A DNA stretch of 64,000 bases from NCBI GenBank assembly GCA_027922465.2, contig BQMF02000427.1:186001-250000 (forward strand), given 5' to 3'. Positions 13,233-25,013 of the stretch are shown here, piece by piece. Numbering within the stretch: position 1 is the first letter of the stretch; each line of letters begins with the position of its first letter. Below the pieces are notes generated by a model that saw only the letters and a list, made by a program, of their open reading frames with translations, was not told the origin of the DNA and did not search any database. This DNA is from Turritopsis dohrnii (lineage: Eukaryota > Cnidaria > Hydrozoa > Anthoathecata > Oceaniidae). Made by a program: the position numbers and the translations under genes.

Positions 13233-14191
13233 TTGGAGTTATTATTCAATTACATTGATGAAGGAGTAATCAAACTGATTGAGACTGTCATGCCGAAAGA
13301 ACTGCATGATGAGTTTGTCAGAATAGTTAGAGAAAATAAGGGTTTAAATGCCTGGACTTATAGTAGATGGAGAGTCAAGCCAAAGATAATGTCAAAGTTT
13401 AAAGAGAAACTATGTTTTCATGATCCACCTGAAAAAAGCATTCAGAAATGTTAGAATGAAAGGTAGTAGTGAAAGTGACACAGAAAGTGAACGTGAATTT
13501 CAACAAGAAGAATATTTCAACAAATCTGTCAACCAGCTTCTAATTCATGTAGTCCATCTTTAGAAATCAAAAAGAAATTCCAGAGGAGTTGTTTGTGGCC
13601 ACCCAAATCATCGTAGCTGACATTAAAGGAGTGTTTGAATCCTCATTAACTTTTAAACCTTTTTGTCTTGATGTCTTGGTCTTTCTGATGACCCCACATT
13701 AGATAATATATGTGTAGAAGTTTAAACCAAAAGTTTTGATTGTCATCCAAGATATGATATTTTCATCATCAAAGGGCACAAAAGCATTATCTTTAAGCAT
13801 GGAAACAAGGCAGATAGCAGGCTCTAAAAAACGTTAATTCAAAAGTTGAATGGTTTTGGGCATGGTGTTTCCCATTCTGTTGTTAGATCCCATGAAACAG
13901 CACTTGCTTAAATGAATATGATCTCTGTAGCTCTACCATCAGCATTTCACAGTAGTATGTTCACAGCTTTTGTTTGAAATAAGATTGATTTCAGAGAAGA
14001 AACAAGACCAACACATAGATATAGCCAATGGTACCATAATTCAAAGAAGCAGTGAAGAATCTGCATCAAATGAAGGATTCCAACCGATCTTTGAAAGAAC
14101 CATTAATAACATTTTACGCTTTGTTTTGGCGAAAAAGGAATATGTGTGTAACTCAATGACAGTACAGATTAAGCCTTGGTTGTCTGAATGA
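13233..14191 (+). other. Possible coding remnants inside the piggyBac-like element
   Basis: Two short plus-strand frames are seen, 13233-13454 and 13970-14191. The first has a protein-like composition (ELHDEFVRIVRENKG). They are separated by stops and could be decayed transposase or cargo. No family is recognised and no catalytic residue can be named. Confidence 0.25.
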
Positions 14192-15040
14192 ACAGGAATT
14201 TCTCCTGGAACAACTTATTCTAACATCGAAAGAATTTGTAAAATACATCTTACATCTTACCTAGTTGGACAGGTAAGTTGTAAGATGTTAATACCACAAT
14301 GTCACAGGCACCTCTACATTTTACAAAATACTCATGTTGCGGATGATGTTACGGATAATATAAGAAACGAAGAAATAGGCGTTGATGATTACGATGATGA
14401 TTATGACGAAGACTATTTGATACATGCTTATTTGTCCACTATTAATCTTCTGCGTTTCACTTAGTAGTTTACAGTGATTGAAAAGGTCACGTCTTAAACG
14501 TTTCCTTTCATGTGTTTGCAAATAACCACGTACTAATTGCCATGAAAATTAGGCAACCTACGTCAGAAATTGCTTAATTACATGAATTAAATGGATTTAT
14601 CTTTATTGTCCTCTCCTGTTCACTTTGATTTTCATAGTTTCTGGTTCATATGAAAGCAAAAATGAGGTGAACAACAAAGAACCACACACCTCCTCCTGAA
14701 AGCATTGGTAAAATCCAATAGTCGTCTTTGTTCCATAAATAGTCTACAATACATTTTCAGATATATGTTTGGTAGGAAACTTTGTTCTGCATTAAATTTG
14801 CTATACAATGATATATAAAAAAGTTTTTTTCCGCCATTTTGAATTTTTTCTTCTTCTTATGACGTCACAAAATGTGTTTTTGGGTTATTACGTCATAACG
14901 GACCAGCGAATTCGTGGGAACTTTTTTGTTTCAGAACCACTACACACTCCTTCACATTATTCCAGCATAAAAGTGTGGTCTGCAAGTTGTACGGCGGAAT
15001 ATTTTTTCTGAGCATCTTTTTGTTACACAGACGCCGGCCT

Positions 15041-15892
15041 TTAACTCTCTCCTTAAGATTCACTTGGAAAAGGTGCTTTCCCGTTTTTCTTTTATTGCAC
15101 TATTACTACTTCAATGTCGTTCTTACCATTCGCTGGAGAAGATTTATCTAGGGATTTCTTCATCTAGGGATGGTTGGTCCCTTTCATCTTTAATCAAACG
15201 AGTGCAGTGTAGACATGAACTGTTCCACTTTGTTATCAGTAAAGTAGCGGAGACTTACTGAAATTTTAATGTAATAATAACCGTTTCATCTTTGAGGAGG
15301 TAATAGACATATAAAAACTGAACAGTATGAATTTTCGTTTAATGATTTTATGTCCGTGCTGACTATAAATATTTGAGGAATATTTGAAGTACTATTCAAA
15401 TTCCTGCCATTCTATAAAATTTTGCACCTATTTAAAATAATGTCAAGAATTGAAGAAATTTTTTGAGATTTAGTTTTAATATCAAGTTATTAGTTGGACA
15501 TAATTTTAGTCACTTCATAAAATTAATCACTTTTGTCGGACTGTCCGCATTGTTTTGCTCGACGTACGACACCAACACTTACATCAACTATACTAATTAC
15601 TTCGTCGTTAACATCAAAAAATGGTAAAACGAAACGTTGTTGTCGAAATGAAATAAACAATGTGAAGTGGTTTTGTTTATTCTCTACACAGAATTCACTT
15701 ACATACACCACCATCGTCAACGTCAAATTTTAAGGAAATATCTATAAAAAATATTAAGCTACTGTCCCAGAGGGCAAATTTTTTGAAACATCAATGCGAA
15801 GGAGTGTATTTTTATAGAAAACATGCACATTATGTCAATGAAATTGTTCACCATTGCAGTGCCTTTTTGCAGCTTCCAAAACAGACAAAGTT
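15041..15892. other. End of duplication unit A and spacer before the NB-ARC gene
   Basis: 15041 to about 15400 matches unit B at 44325-44690. It is the intron-6 region of the SPAG8-like gene, without its last exon. The rest is AT-rich with no supported gene, apart from a possible polyadenylation hexamer for the minus-strand gene. Confidence 0.5.
15676..15681 (-). promoter_or_regulatory. Candidate polyadenylation signal of the HEPN/NB-ARC gene
   Basis: AATAAA on the minus strand, about 215 bases past the stop codon. Position and motif fit, but such hexamers are common in AT-rich DNA. Confidence 0.3.
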
Positions 15893-18800
15893 TTACAAAT
15901 ATAGACAAAAAATGTATCCAAACTGTTGACCTTTACATCTTGCTACTATTTCCCTCCTCAGTTTCTTACATTCTTCCAGTTTCTTATGATGTTCTGAGGC
16001 GTTAAGGTCTTCACGTCTGGCTTCGTTCTTCAATATTTCCAAAGCATAGAGGCTGCAAACCATATCAATTGCAAAAGAATCTTCGCTGTCAACGTTATCC
16101 AAGTAACATTCAAATGCATCTATTGCTTCTTTTGTTTTATTCAAGTACACCAGAAGTTGACCTTTACCATTGAAAATTACATGATCTTGAACTAACAAAA
16201 TGTTGCTTAATGCCTTCTCAAAGTTACCCATCTTGTAATACACAATTGCTTTATTATAAAGAAACGCATTCCTCAACCCATCATTTATATTTCGTGATAA
16301 ACAATTTTTCTCACATTCTTCTAACAATGTCAGGGATGATATGTAATTTTCTTTCATTGCAAATACAGCTGACTTTAGAAACTGCATACTGATCAAGGAT
16401 CGTTGGTTGAGATTTAAATCAAACATTTTTATTTTATCTTCAATATCAGTTATGGTTTCAGCCATTCCAAATTCATCTTGTTTCTTAAAGAAAATTTCCG
16501 CTTTTACCATTAATAAGTTGATGATCTCAAATGACATTTGTTGCGAACCTGCCAATGTAAGACATTCATCAACTCTTCGCAAGCATTTCTGGAAATCTTC
16601 AAATCTCTTTAAAATGTAAACGTCCTCTTTTAACAAATTGAAATAATTTTCCGAATCAACATGTTTTTTAATCTCCCTGCTAACACAGTAATATACATTT
16701 CTGACACCATCAATCTGTCCTGAACTGCTACAGTACATACTGACATACATCAAGCTGAAGAGAACATACATAACATCGTTTTTATGGAAATACTTCTTGA
16801 CTTCTTCATACCAAATCTGCAATTGTTCATTAAAATCTTTACAACGTCTATCATCAAACAAGCCTCGTAGTTCATAGTATTTGCTAATGAAATAATTAGA
16901 TGCTTCAGATACAAAAGTAATTGGGAATTTAATTAGCAGATTGTGAAATTCTAAGTCATCCAGCAAGTATGATACTTTTCTGGCCATGAAGATCATATCA
17001 GGAACCAATTCCTTATGCTCATAAAATATGTTCTTGTAGTGAATATACCAAAGATTCATGTCATCAGTTTCACCATGTTTCGTATCTGAAGATGCATCTG
17101 CCAATAATTTGGAAAGATTATACAAATTTAACAGTTTGAAAAGACATTTATTTTCGTTAAAACCTTCAGCAAAGATTGTGATTTTTTGAACTAAACTATG
17201 CATCGAAACAATTGTGGACGAGCAACCAGTATTTGCTTTACGAGATATCAACGAATATTCACATAAGATATCGATAATCTCGTTTAAGTCGATTCGGTTT
17301 TTGATTGCTTCATGAAAGGTGAATGTCTTGGTATTAATAAAACTCCCATCCATAAATGCCATCATATTCAAAACATCGATTGCCACATGATTATTATGCT
17401 CCATAAGCTTGTCATGAGCTAATTTCCAAACAGTCAACAAAGTTTTATCATATGAAACTCCATCTGTTTCCTGAAGATTGATATCCAACAACTGTCTGTG
17501 TCCTTCTCTAAAGAATGTTCGATATTCTTCAATACTTACACGATGTTTTATAATATAGCTCTTAGCTTGCTGCATAGCTAGTGGTAAACACTGAAGCTCA
17601 GCAACAAGTTTCATAACATCTTTGATGTCAGCTGCAGAAAGAGCATTACAAAAGAATGTTCTAGCTTCATCCTCCTCAAATATGTCAATTTCCATGCTTT
17701 CAACAAGACCACCTGCCCACCGACTCCATTGCGATGTGATAATTACATGTGGCTTAACATTTAGACTTAGATTTTGTAGGAAGGGTTTGATGGATTGCAG
17801 CTTTTCTGCATTGTCGAGCACAAATAAGCATTTGGAACGCTTCAGCTTTCTTGAAATCATTTGAGTTAAAACGTCAATAGAATTATTCCTCACATTTATA
17901 TCAAGATACGATGCTAGATTATGAAGAGAGAAGGTTAATGAAGAAGCATTCAACCAGAAAATATTTTGATAATCTGCATCACCGTGTAAATGTATGTATT
18001 GAGAAGCTAGTTCAGTTTTACCAACACCACCAAGTCCCCACAAACAAACTGCGGAATATTTCAATCTATTCTCTTTCATGAATTCCTTCTTCATATTGGT
18101 AAGGATTGTCTGACGACCAGTGAAATTTTTGACTGGTTCATTAATATTCCATCGTATAGGAGTTTCATGAACATCTAAAGAATAAAATTAAAACAAAAGT
18201 CTTTGAAATGAACTTATAACTATATAAGGTATTATTTACAGTTCCTTTGATATCATCTGTCTGTGTGGTGTGTGGTTTTCTGAAATATTGAGACTGACCT
18301 GGGGGAAAAGTTAATGGAAATTTAACAAGATGCCTTAACAGGCAAAAGGATTTCTGCAAAATACGCTGAAGTATGAAAAATAAAAGACCATATGACATAC
18401 TTGAAATTTGAAAAAGGTTACATGATTTGCAAAATAAAACATTACATTTCTAATGTACTCTCCAGGACATTTATCAAAAGATAATTGGAACTATGTGAGC
18501 CTTATAATGTATACACAGCCAATAAACTGGATTACATCTGAATGAAATAAAATATTCTTTATTTTGTTAGTACGAAATAATATTAAGGATATATTGACTC
18601 ATAAACTCTCAAAGTTCTGTATTTGATACTTAATGTTATATAATGTGTTAATTTTCCTAGTAGCACAAAAAAGCAAGCAAATTTTGGTCATGCAAATCAC
18701 ATCCACATACACCAAAATCAACATATAACCGAAATCAGAAATTTCTGTTTTAGTTTGATTAGCAATACAGCATGCATTTACAAATGTTCTTGATCTAAGT

Positions 18801-21800
18801 TAACATTCGTATCCTGTTTATAAAAATTCTTTAAGAAATTTGAAAAATCGGTTGAATGATTTTTAAAACATAACATTGCATTTCCGATTTCGTATGCACC
18901 TCAGGACATTGCAAAAGTGCAATTGACACTATATGAAACAATAATGTATGTATACAACACCGATAAACTTAATTGATCTGAATGACATAAAACATCCTTT
19001 ATTTTGGGGGTGAGAAATGATATATATATATATATTAAGCTTATATTGATCCTTTCAGATATCACAGTGATTACGTATGTAAATCATATTTTTTAAACAC
19101 TACTGCAAATGTTCTTAATTACGAACAAAATTCTCAAGATTGCAAACAAAAAAAGTAAACAAATAATTTTGATCATTAAAAGTATATACTTATATATGCT
19201 GAAAGGACAGTTTTGTATTGTTACATGATGTGCAGTGTTTTGAATTTACAGAGAGTTGGAAGAAGTTTTAATTTGCTATTGTGATTAGGAAAGCCATTTG
19301 TAATAAGGGGCATTGACAGTATAACTTAAAAATTGATCAAACATTGAAACATTAAAAACATTAAAACATTAACATCAAACATTAAAAGTATGTAAGTGGT
19401 GCAGAGTAGACACACATTTTTGATGTTGGAGCTGAAGAGCTGAGCTTCAGTATCCAAAGCTTAAAAAGAGTAACAACCCATATACCAAAACAAACGAAGA
19501 TGTTTGTGTTTTCACTTAAAAACAAAAAAATGTATACCTTTTTCACCCTTCTGTTTACAAAACGTTGAGAACTTCAAAATGATCACAATTCAAGATAATT
19601 CGAAGTTTCTTCTACAGATTTTCTTTTTTCATCTTAAAATATGTATTTCTTCTTTTAAAATCCATTTAATATTAATCAAAGAAACTTTTGTAAATCTAAA
19701 AGGGTTTCTTTGCTGGGAGACATGACATGCATTGCACGCTGTTTTAGTTTCATGTAAACGCACGCACGAAATATACAAAAAACCGCTAGGTTTGGACAGT
19801 AAGAAGAAGAAGAAAAAGAACAGAGCCGGTTTTAATGTATTTCTTGCTTTCGCAGAAATCCAATAAACATGAAAATGATGAACTTGAAACCACGTGATAA
19901 CAAGATGCCCTTACGGGCAGAAAGATTTCTGCAAAATCAGTTGAAAAATGAAAATTTGACAAATGAAATACTATAATAGCATTCCTGAAAGTTGACTGAT
20001 TTTGAATCAATTTTGAAAAATTCACACAATCTGAAACAATAAACTGAATGACATGTTTGTTGATACAAAATAATATAAACGACTATGGATCCTTTCAGAT
20101 ATCTTAATGAGTATGCTCATAACCCATAAACTCAACATTTTTCCAAGAACATATAAATTTTGATCATCATGCAAAATACATTCATATAGACTAAAATCAA
20201 CATATATAGATACATATAAAGCTAACTCAAACCAGAAATTTATGTTTTAGTTTGATTAACAATATGGCATTAACTTACATTCTTCATTTAAGTTGAAATT
20301 CATGATTAGTTAAAAAAAAAATCTTTAGGAAATTTAAGAAAAGTTGAATGATTTTAACAACATAACATTACATTTCTGATTACATATGCACCCAGAAGCA
20401 TTGCAAAACTGTAATTGACACTATGCGAAACTTCATTGCATACACGTATACACCACCGACAAACTTAATTACATCTGAATGACATAAAACATCCCTTCTT
20501 GTGGGAGTACAAAATCAGCTTATGTTTATATTGATCTTTTCAGATGTCACACAGTGATTATGTACATAAATCATAAACTTTAAACATTTGACATGTATTA
20601 TCAATCTTCTTAATTCTGATTACATATGCACCTAGAGGCATTGCAGAACTGTAGTCAACACTTTGCAAAACTTCATTGCATATACATATACACCACCGAT
20701 AAACTTAATTACATCTGAATGACATAAAACATCCCTTCTTTTGGGAGTACAGAATCAGCTTATGATTATCAGATCTCACACAGTGATTACATACGTAAAT
20801 CATAAACTTTAAATATTTGATATGTACTATCAATCTTCTTAATTACAAACGTAATTCCCAATGTTACAAACACCTATGCTCTAAACTTATCTAAATCACC
20901 ACACACATATATTTATATAACACTCTGAAAGGAAAATTTTGGATTGTTACATGATTTGCTGTGTACTGAGTTTACAGGCAATTGGAAGATGTTTCAATTT
21001 GCTATAGTAATTAGGAAAGCAGTTTGTAATAAAGGACATTGACAATATAAAACTTAAAAACAGATCAAACATTAACACATTAAAATATTATCATCAAACA
21101 TTAAAACATTACATTAAAACATTAGTAGACACACATTTTTTGATGTTGGAGCTGAGGAGCACTCTAAGCTGAGCTTCAGTATCCACAGATTAAAAAGAAT
21201 AACAGCCCATACATGAAACAAACGAAGATGTTTTGTGTTTTCATTAAAAACAAACAAATATATACCTTTTGACTCTTCTGTTGACAAAACGTTGAAATCT
21301 TCTTTAGAAAAGAATGGTCACAGTTCAAGATAATTCAAAGTTTCTTCTATAGATTTTTTTTCATCTTAAAATATGTATATGCTATTAAAAATATATTTAA
21401 TATTGACCGAAGAAACTTGTAAATCTAAAAGGGTTTCTTCGCTGGTGACATTGCACGGCGTTTTGGTTTCATGTAAACGCACGCATGAGTTTTCAAAAAA
21501 CCGCTAGGTTTGGACAGTATGAAAAAAAACCAAAGCCGGTTGTAATAGCTTTCTTGCTTTCGCAGAAATCTAATAATGTAAAACATGATATATAATTGTG
21601 AATTACTTGAAGTTAAAGTTCTTCTAGTCGATTAAACATTTAAATAAATGTGCGAGTACCATAGAATTAAACTATAAAAGAGTGATAGATGGATTGAGAA
21701 AGAATGCTATGGGAGTTGAAGTAGTAAATGCGGCGTTTATTAGAGGAAGTACGCTAATGAACAATTAAACAACAGTGAATGTTCACCTGACTTTTCCTTT

Positions 21801-23151
21801 AGCACCACGTTTTTCTTTATATCGTCGACAGTAATTTCTAAACCTTCCATTTTAGCTTCCAGAGTTTCTAAAGATAAGATTGTCACTTTGAATCAATGTT
21901 TCCATGTAAGCAATTTTAATTTACGTACAGGTCATAAAAAACAATTGAATGTTTCGAAATACTTGCTAGCAAATATTTTTTTTTTGTTTCAACTGCATGC
22001 CAAATTATTGTTCTGCGCTTCCAGGTTATTGCTTTTATCATTTAGTCATACAAATTCAACAGTTTCCAATATGAAAGAAACATTATTACATAATCTATTC
22101 GCTTATCACAGCCAAAATCATAATATAGATTTTTTGTTTTTACTGCATGCCAAATTGTTCGAAATATTGGTCTGGGCTTCCACGTTATTGCTTTGATCAA
22201 TTCGTCACGAAAATTCATGAGTTTGTTTATCTCAAAGAAACATATTACCATTAGTTTGTTCTCACCTGACTTTTCCATAACATCGTTCATATTTACTTCG
22301 AGTGAATCGATTCGATCCTGATTTTGAAAAGCCAGTCTTTTTACATAATCAATTTTATCTTCATACTGCTTTCGAAGCTCCTCATGTTTTACCAACAGAT
22401 TATTAAGACCTTCAACAGTCTCCAAGGAACTTCTTTCTAGTGACTTTTGACAAGCACTCACCATCTTCTTAAGTACAAATATTTCTCCAACCAATGCTTT
22501 CATACTATTGATATCTGTTGTGTTAGCATTAACAACATCTTGCAACGATTTGAAACCAGTTTCTAAATAAGTCACCAAATATTTGATATAGTCAGCACGA
22601 TGTGGATCCAACGACTTTGTTTTCAAATCAGCAACATTTGTTTTATAACCAAGATGTTGTAGCATCGAATCTGCCTCATTCCATAACTTCAAAAACTCTG
22701 CTTCTGGCATATTTGCAATATCGCCATAATGATAAACACGATTTCTAAGATCATCGCGTACACGCAAACAATATGCTGCAATACTTGTATCACTTTGTGT
22801 TGGTTTCTTTTCCCATCCATTTGCAGGTGGAGGAAGTGTTGTACATTTTCTGATGAGAACCACTATCAAGGTAATGTCAAATTTTGATGAATCAGTTTGT
22901 TTGTTTGCAGGAAATAACAAATCCCATTGTTTTATACTGATTATCTTTTTATTCCTCAATTTACCAAGGGTTTTTTTATTATTTTTCAGTTCAGCATAAA
23001 GTTGACTTTGATCTTTTGGTAAACCTTGGTAAGGCTGATTATAAGTATTGTGAAGAATATCTAACAGTGCCACACGTACATGATTTTCCATCAGAATACA
23101 CAGTCTAATCCAGTATCCACTTTTAACAATGGCATCATGAAAGTTTGGCAT
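15893..23151 (-). CDS. DZIP3-like HEPN / coiled-coil / NB-ARC / TPR protein (NLR-like)
   Basis: Three coding exons: 22266-23151, 21787-21867 and 15893-18174, all minus with GT-AG borders. The phases fit (1, 1) and the total is 1082 codons plus stop. Residues 1-200 resemble the HEPN domain of the DZIP3/hRUL138 family and carry R136-N137-x3-H141 (RNRVYH), the canonical RNase-type HEPN motif. Residues 200-322 are coiled coil. Exon 3 opens with the motif ETPIRW and FTGR, then NB-ARC: P-loop GLGGVGKT (about 369-376), Walker B LFVLDN (about 439-444), a VIITSQWS sensor block and a GLPL-like CLPLAM. The C-terminal third holds TPR-like helices (YNKAIVYYKMGNFEKALSN). An acceptor at 23160/23161 just upstream of the ATG implies an untranslated first exon. 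STAND ATPases of this plan act as ligand-triggered switches, so a role in innate defence is inferred, not shown. The first intron is 398 bp and the second 3.6 kb. Confidence 0.85.
18326..21580. repeat. Tandemly duplicated intron sequence (about 1.6-kb units)
   Basis: Unit I (about 18326-19870) and unit II (about 19905-21580) share collinear landmarks: TTTCTGCAAAAT near 18353 and 19929, AAACGAAGATG near 19492 and 21222, and GTTTGGACAGTA near 19790 and 21508. Both lie in the second intron of the HEPN/NB-ARC gene. Smaller duplications are nested inside: a 240-bp repeat at 20376-20615 and 20616-20845, and a similar block at about 18440 and 18880. No exon is seen in either unit. Confidence 0.8.
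21960..22235. repeat. Short tandem duplication in intron 1 of the HEPN/NB-ARC gene
   Basis: A block with ACTGCATGCCAAATT and a downstream GTTATTGCTTT occurs at about 21992-22040 and again at about 22141-22195, about 150 bp apart. The flanking exons 1 and 2 also end in near-identical donor sequence, consistent with local duplication. Confidence 0.55.
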
Positions 23152-23160
23152 CTTACAAAC

Positions 23161-23904
23161 CTGTAATTAAAAAAACTAGCAGATAAAATCATCTAAAATC
23201 ATCAAAAGCGAAGGAAACCTTTATTGCAAGTGAAAAGTGATCATTGGTCCACGCATCTTTTACACAACATGCACGTATGTAAGGTTAGGTTGAAATGCTA
23301 GCTGGTAATAAATAAAATCTGAAACAATCGTTGAATAAAATAATAAATGTATCAACGAAAGGTAAAAATGAAATTAAAAAGTGAATTCCCAAAGTCATGA
23401 AAAAGCTGAGATACCGTTGATATTATATTAGATCATAACTGTAAACTTTGATGAAGAATAAACGTTAATAATTTCAACTTTCTTGACTGATTTTATAAAT
23501 TCAAGTTTATTAATTATTGACTTTATGAATTATTAAAAATCTGGAGAGTGTTTCAAAATTCCAATTAAATAAAGTTGATTCTCGATGGGCATTGAAATCT
23601 TAGTTGATAATCTACCAATTGAAAACCATCACAAATGAGTATCAGATATATTTTACTCAATAATGTATTTAATGGTAGTAGCTTCATTATAAATTTAGAT
23701 TTTCTTTACTAATGACTTAATGTTTATAAATTATTAACTTTATGAATTATTAAAAATCTGGAGATTTTTACCAGACAAAAATAAGTAAATATGTTTTACC
23801 TAGCAAAAATTTTACGTATGCCCAAAGTTTTTGCAAACATAGATTTTCATATTTTGTGTGAATTTCAGGGACGGATCCTTTTTTGTCAGGCCGAATCTGG
23901 AAAG
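23161..23904. other. Upstream region of the HEPN/NB-ARC gene, no gene seen
   Basis: AT-rich. It presumably contains an untranslated exon and the promoter of the minus-strand gene, but neither can be placed. A tract with TTATGAATTATTAAAAATCTGG occurs twice (about 23525 and 23742), so a small duplication is present. Confidence 0.4.
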
Positions 23905-24178
23905 TAGTAGTGAATGCCTAAATCTCGCGAATTTGTTGAGAATATTATCCTTCCACTCATTAAGTCCAAAAAGGAAGAGATTCGCTTGCCATCAGATCAA
24001 AAAAAGATGTCGATTGTTGCCATCTTTCGTGGGCAAACTACAAAAAAGGTGGGCTATTCATTAAAGAAAACGATTGCATAATTTTGTATGTTCCCAAAAA
24101 CATAACAAATTCTTTTCAAATGCTTGATCTAAATATAAATGATCATACCAAAGAATTTTCGTTTCCTTCAAACTATAT
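23905..24178 (+). pseudogene. pogo/Tigger-type DDE transposase fragment
   Basis: From the ATG at 23914 the frame reads MPKSREFVENIILPLIKSKK, then LPSDQKKMSIVAIFRGQTTK. After a +1 shift near 24050 it continues as LFIKENDCIILYVPKNITNS and MLDLN. This order matches the middle of DDE_1 transposases (pogo/Tigger), where a VFRGQ-type strand is followed by VPxNLTxxFQPLD. It is cut off at the left end of the neighbouring TIR element. Called by family resemblance. Confidence 0.55.
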
Positions 24179-24293
24179 ACCGTATTTTCTCCAATAAGCG
24201 CCGCCCTCTATTAAGCGCCGCCCTCTAATAAGCGCCGCACCTTCAAATGCGGCGCTTATTAGAAAATCAAGAGAAAATGAGACTTGAATACTT

Positions 24294-25013
24294 TTACTTG
24301 AACTCTATAGTTTTCTTATTGCAATAGTCGTCTACAGAAAGTTCTAGATAGCTGTATTTACACTTCTTATTAACGAGTTCCTCATATAATATTTTAGAAA
24401 TTTTACTGTTCGTTGAAAAGCAAAGAAATTTGGCAGGGACAACCAAGCGAAGCTCTCGCTTTCTTTTTCCTGTCACTTGTGCGACTATCGTATTGGTTTT
24501 ATCAGCTTTCAAAAATTGTGTCGTAAGTTTGGAGAGTTCAATAGGTAAATGTCCGACTAAAAACTCCTCATCCTTTTCTCCCATATCGTTCGGATCTATT
24601 TCGACAACTGCTTTATTGACCTCCTCAGATATTGGTTCGATCGCGACCTCGGTTTCTTTGTCTGCTTTACTTCCTTTTGCTGCTTTACTTCCTTTGGTTG
24701 ATTTTCTTCCTTTAGTTTTGGATACTTTGTTCGTTTTGTTTGTTTCGCTTAGTTCACCTTTTTCATTTTCACCGACTGGTGTAGTGCTTGGTTCTGATTC
24801 CGTATTTTCATTTTCTTCTTTAGTTTTTTTGTCGGATTTGTCTTCATCTTTTACTGTAACCTGCGGCTTTGTTTTGTATACACCTATGGCGTATTCATCA
24901 TATTCTTTGGCTTCTTCTCTTTCGTCGGGTTTGCAGTTGAGTTTTTCTCCCATCGTTGGAGTCCAAACATCTTTGTAGACATGGTGGCCTCGTATGTTTG
25001 TTTCAAACTTCAC
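24294..25013 (-). CDS. HIRAN-like domain protein encoded in a TIR element
   Basis: An intact ORF of 239 residues. The N-terminus IRGHHVYKDVWTPTMGE, an acidic EREEAKEYDEYAIGV block, and, after a long insert, VGHLPIELSKLTTQFLK and VTGKRKR together resemble the HIRAN fold (acidic NPxDxxAI segment followed by VGH(L/I)P). The region around residues 55-150 is low-complexity, rich in Lys, Glu, Ser and Thr, with repeats such as TKGSKAAKGSKADK. It interrupts the domain and is probably disordered. HIRAN domains in helicases such as HLTF bind single-stranded 3' DNA ends. What a free-standing version does inside a transposon is unknown. The ATG lies in a good context (CGTGAAATG is not seen; the start is simply the first Met of the conserved region). 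Confidence 0.65.
   Translation of the reverse strand: MKFETNIRGHHVYKDVWTPTMGEKLNCKPDEREEAKEYDEYAIGVYKTKPQVTVKDEDKSDKKTKEENENTESEPSTTPVGENEKGELSETNKTNKVSKTKGRKSTKGSKAAKGSKADKETEVAIEPISEEVNKAVVEIDPNDMGEKDEEFLVGHLPIELSKLTTQFLKADKTNTIVAQVTGKRKRELRLVVPAKFLCFSTNSKISKILYEELVNKKCKYSYLELSVDDYCNKKTIEFK

Larger units (their letters stand above)
11707..15040. mobile_element. 3.3-kb piggyBac-like TIR element (TTAA flanks)
   Basis: The left end AGGCCAGCGTCTGTG and the right end CACAGACGCCGGCCT are inverted repeats. A second inverted match lies just inside (GTACAACTTGCAGACCAC near 11746, complement near 14985). TTAA stands next to both ends (11702-11705 with one extra T, and 15041-15044). Unit B has the uninterrupted sequence (about 44325). 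TTAA targets point to piggyBac, but no intact transposase is visible; the longest internal frames are only about 73 codons. Assignment is therefore by termini only. Confidence 0.72.
1..15400. repeat. Segmental duplication, unit A
   Basis: The start of the window matches 33471 onward nearly base for base, and the collinear match continues with interruptions to about 15400 (matching about 44690 in unit B). Both units lie in the same orientation about 33 kb apart, with the HEPN/NB-ARC gene and ABHD17 between them. Breaks in the match are explained by insertions private to one copy: 2027-3936, about 5130-9940 and 11707-15040 in A; about 35680-37000 and 38449-43337 in B. A stretch of about 340 bp at 10345-10690 is also missing from B. 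The true left end lies outside the window. Confidence 0.9.

Noticed and set aside
18244..18283. Possible 40-base minus-strand exon in the receptor intron
   Set aside because: It has splice-like borders, but its length would break the phase agreement between exons 2 and 3.
5255..23862. Similar AT-rich words near 5255-5295 and 23818-23860 as a possible shared LTR
   Set aside because: Only about 30 bases resemble each other; not enough to define a repeat.
24430..24978. 182-codon plus-strand ORF rich in Ser, Leu and Phe
   Set aside because: Exact antisense of the HIRAN-like ORF; it arises from the Lys/Glu-rich codons on the other strand.
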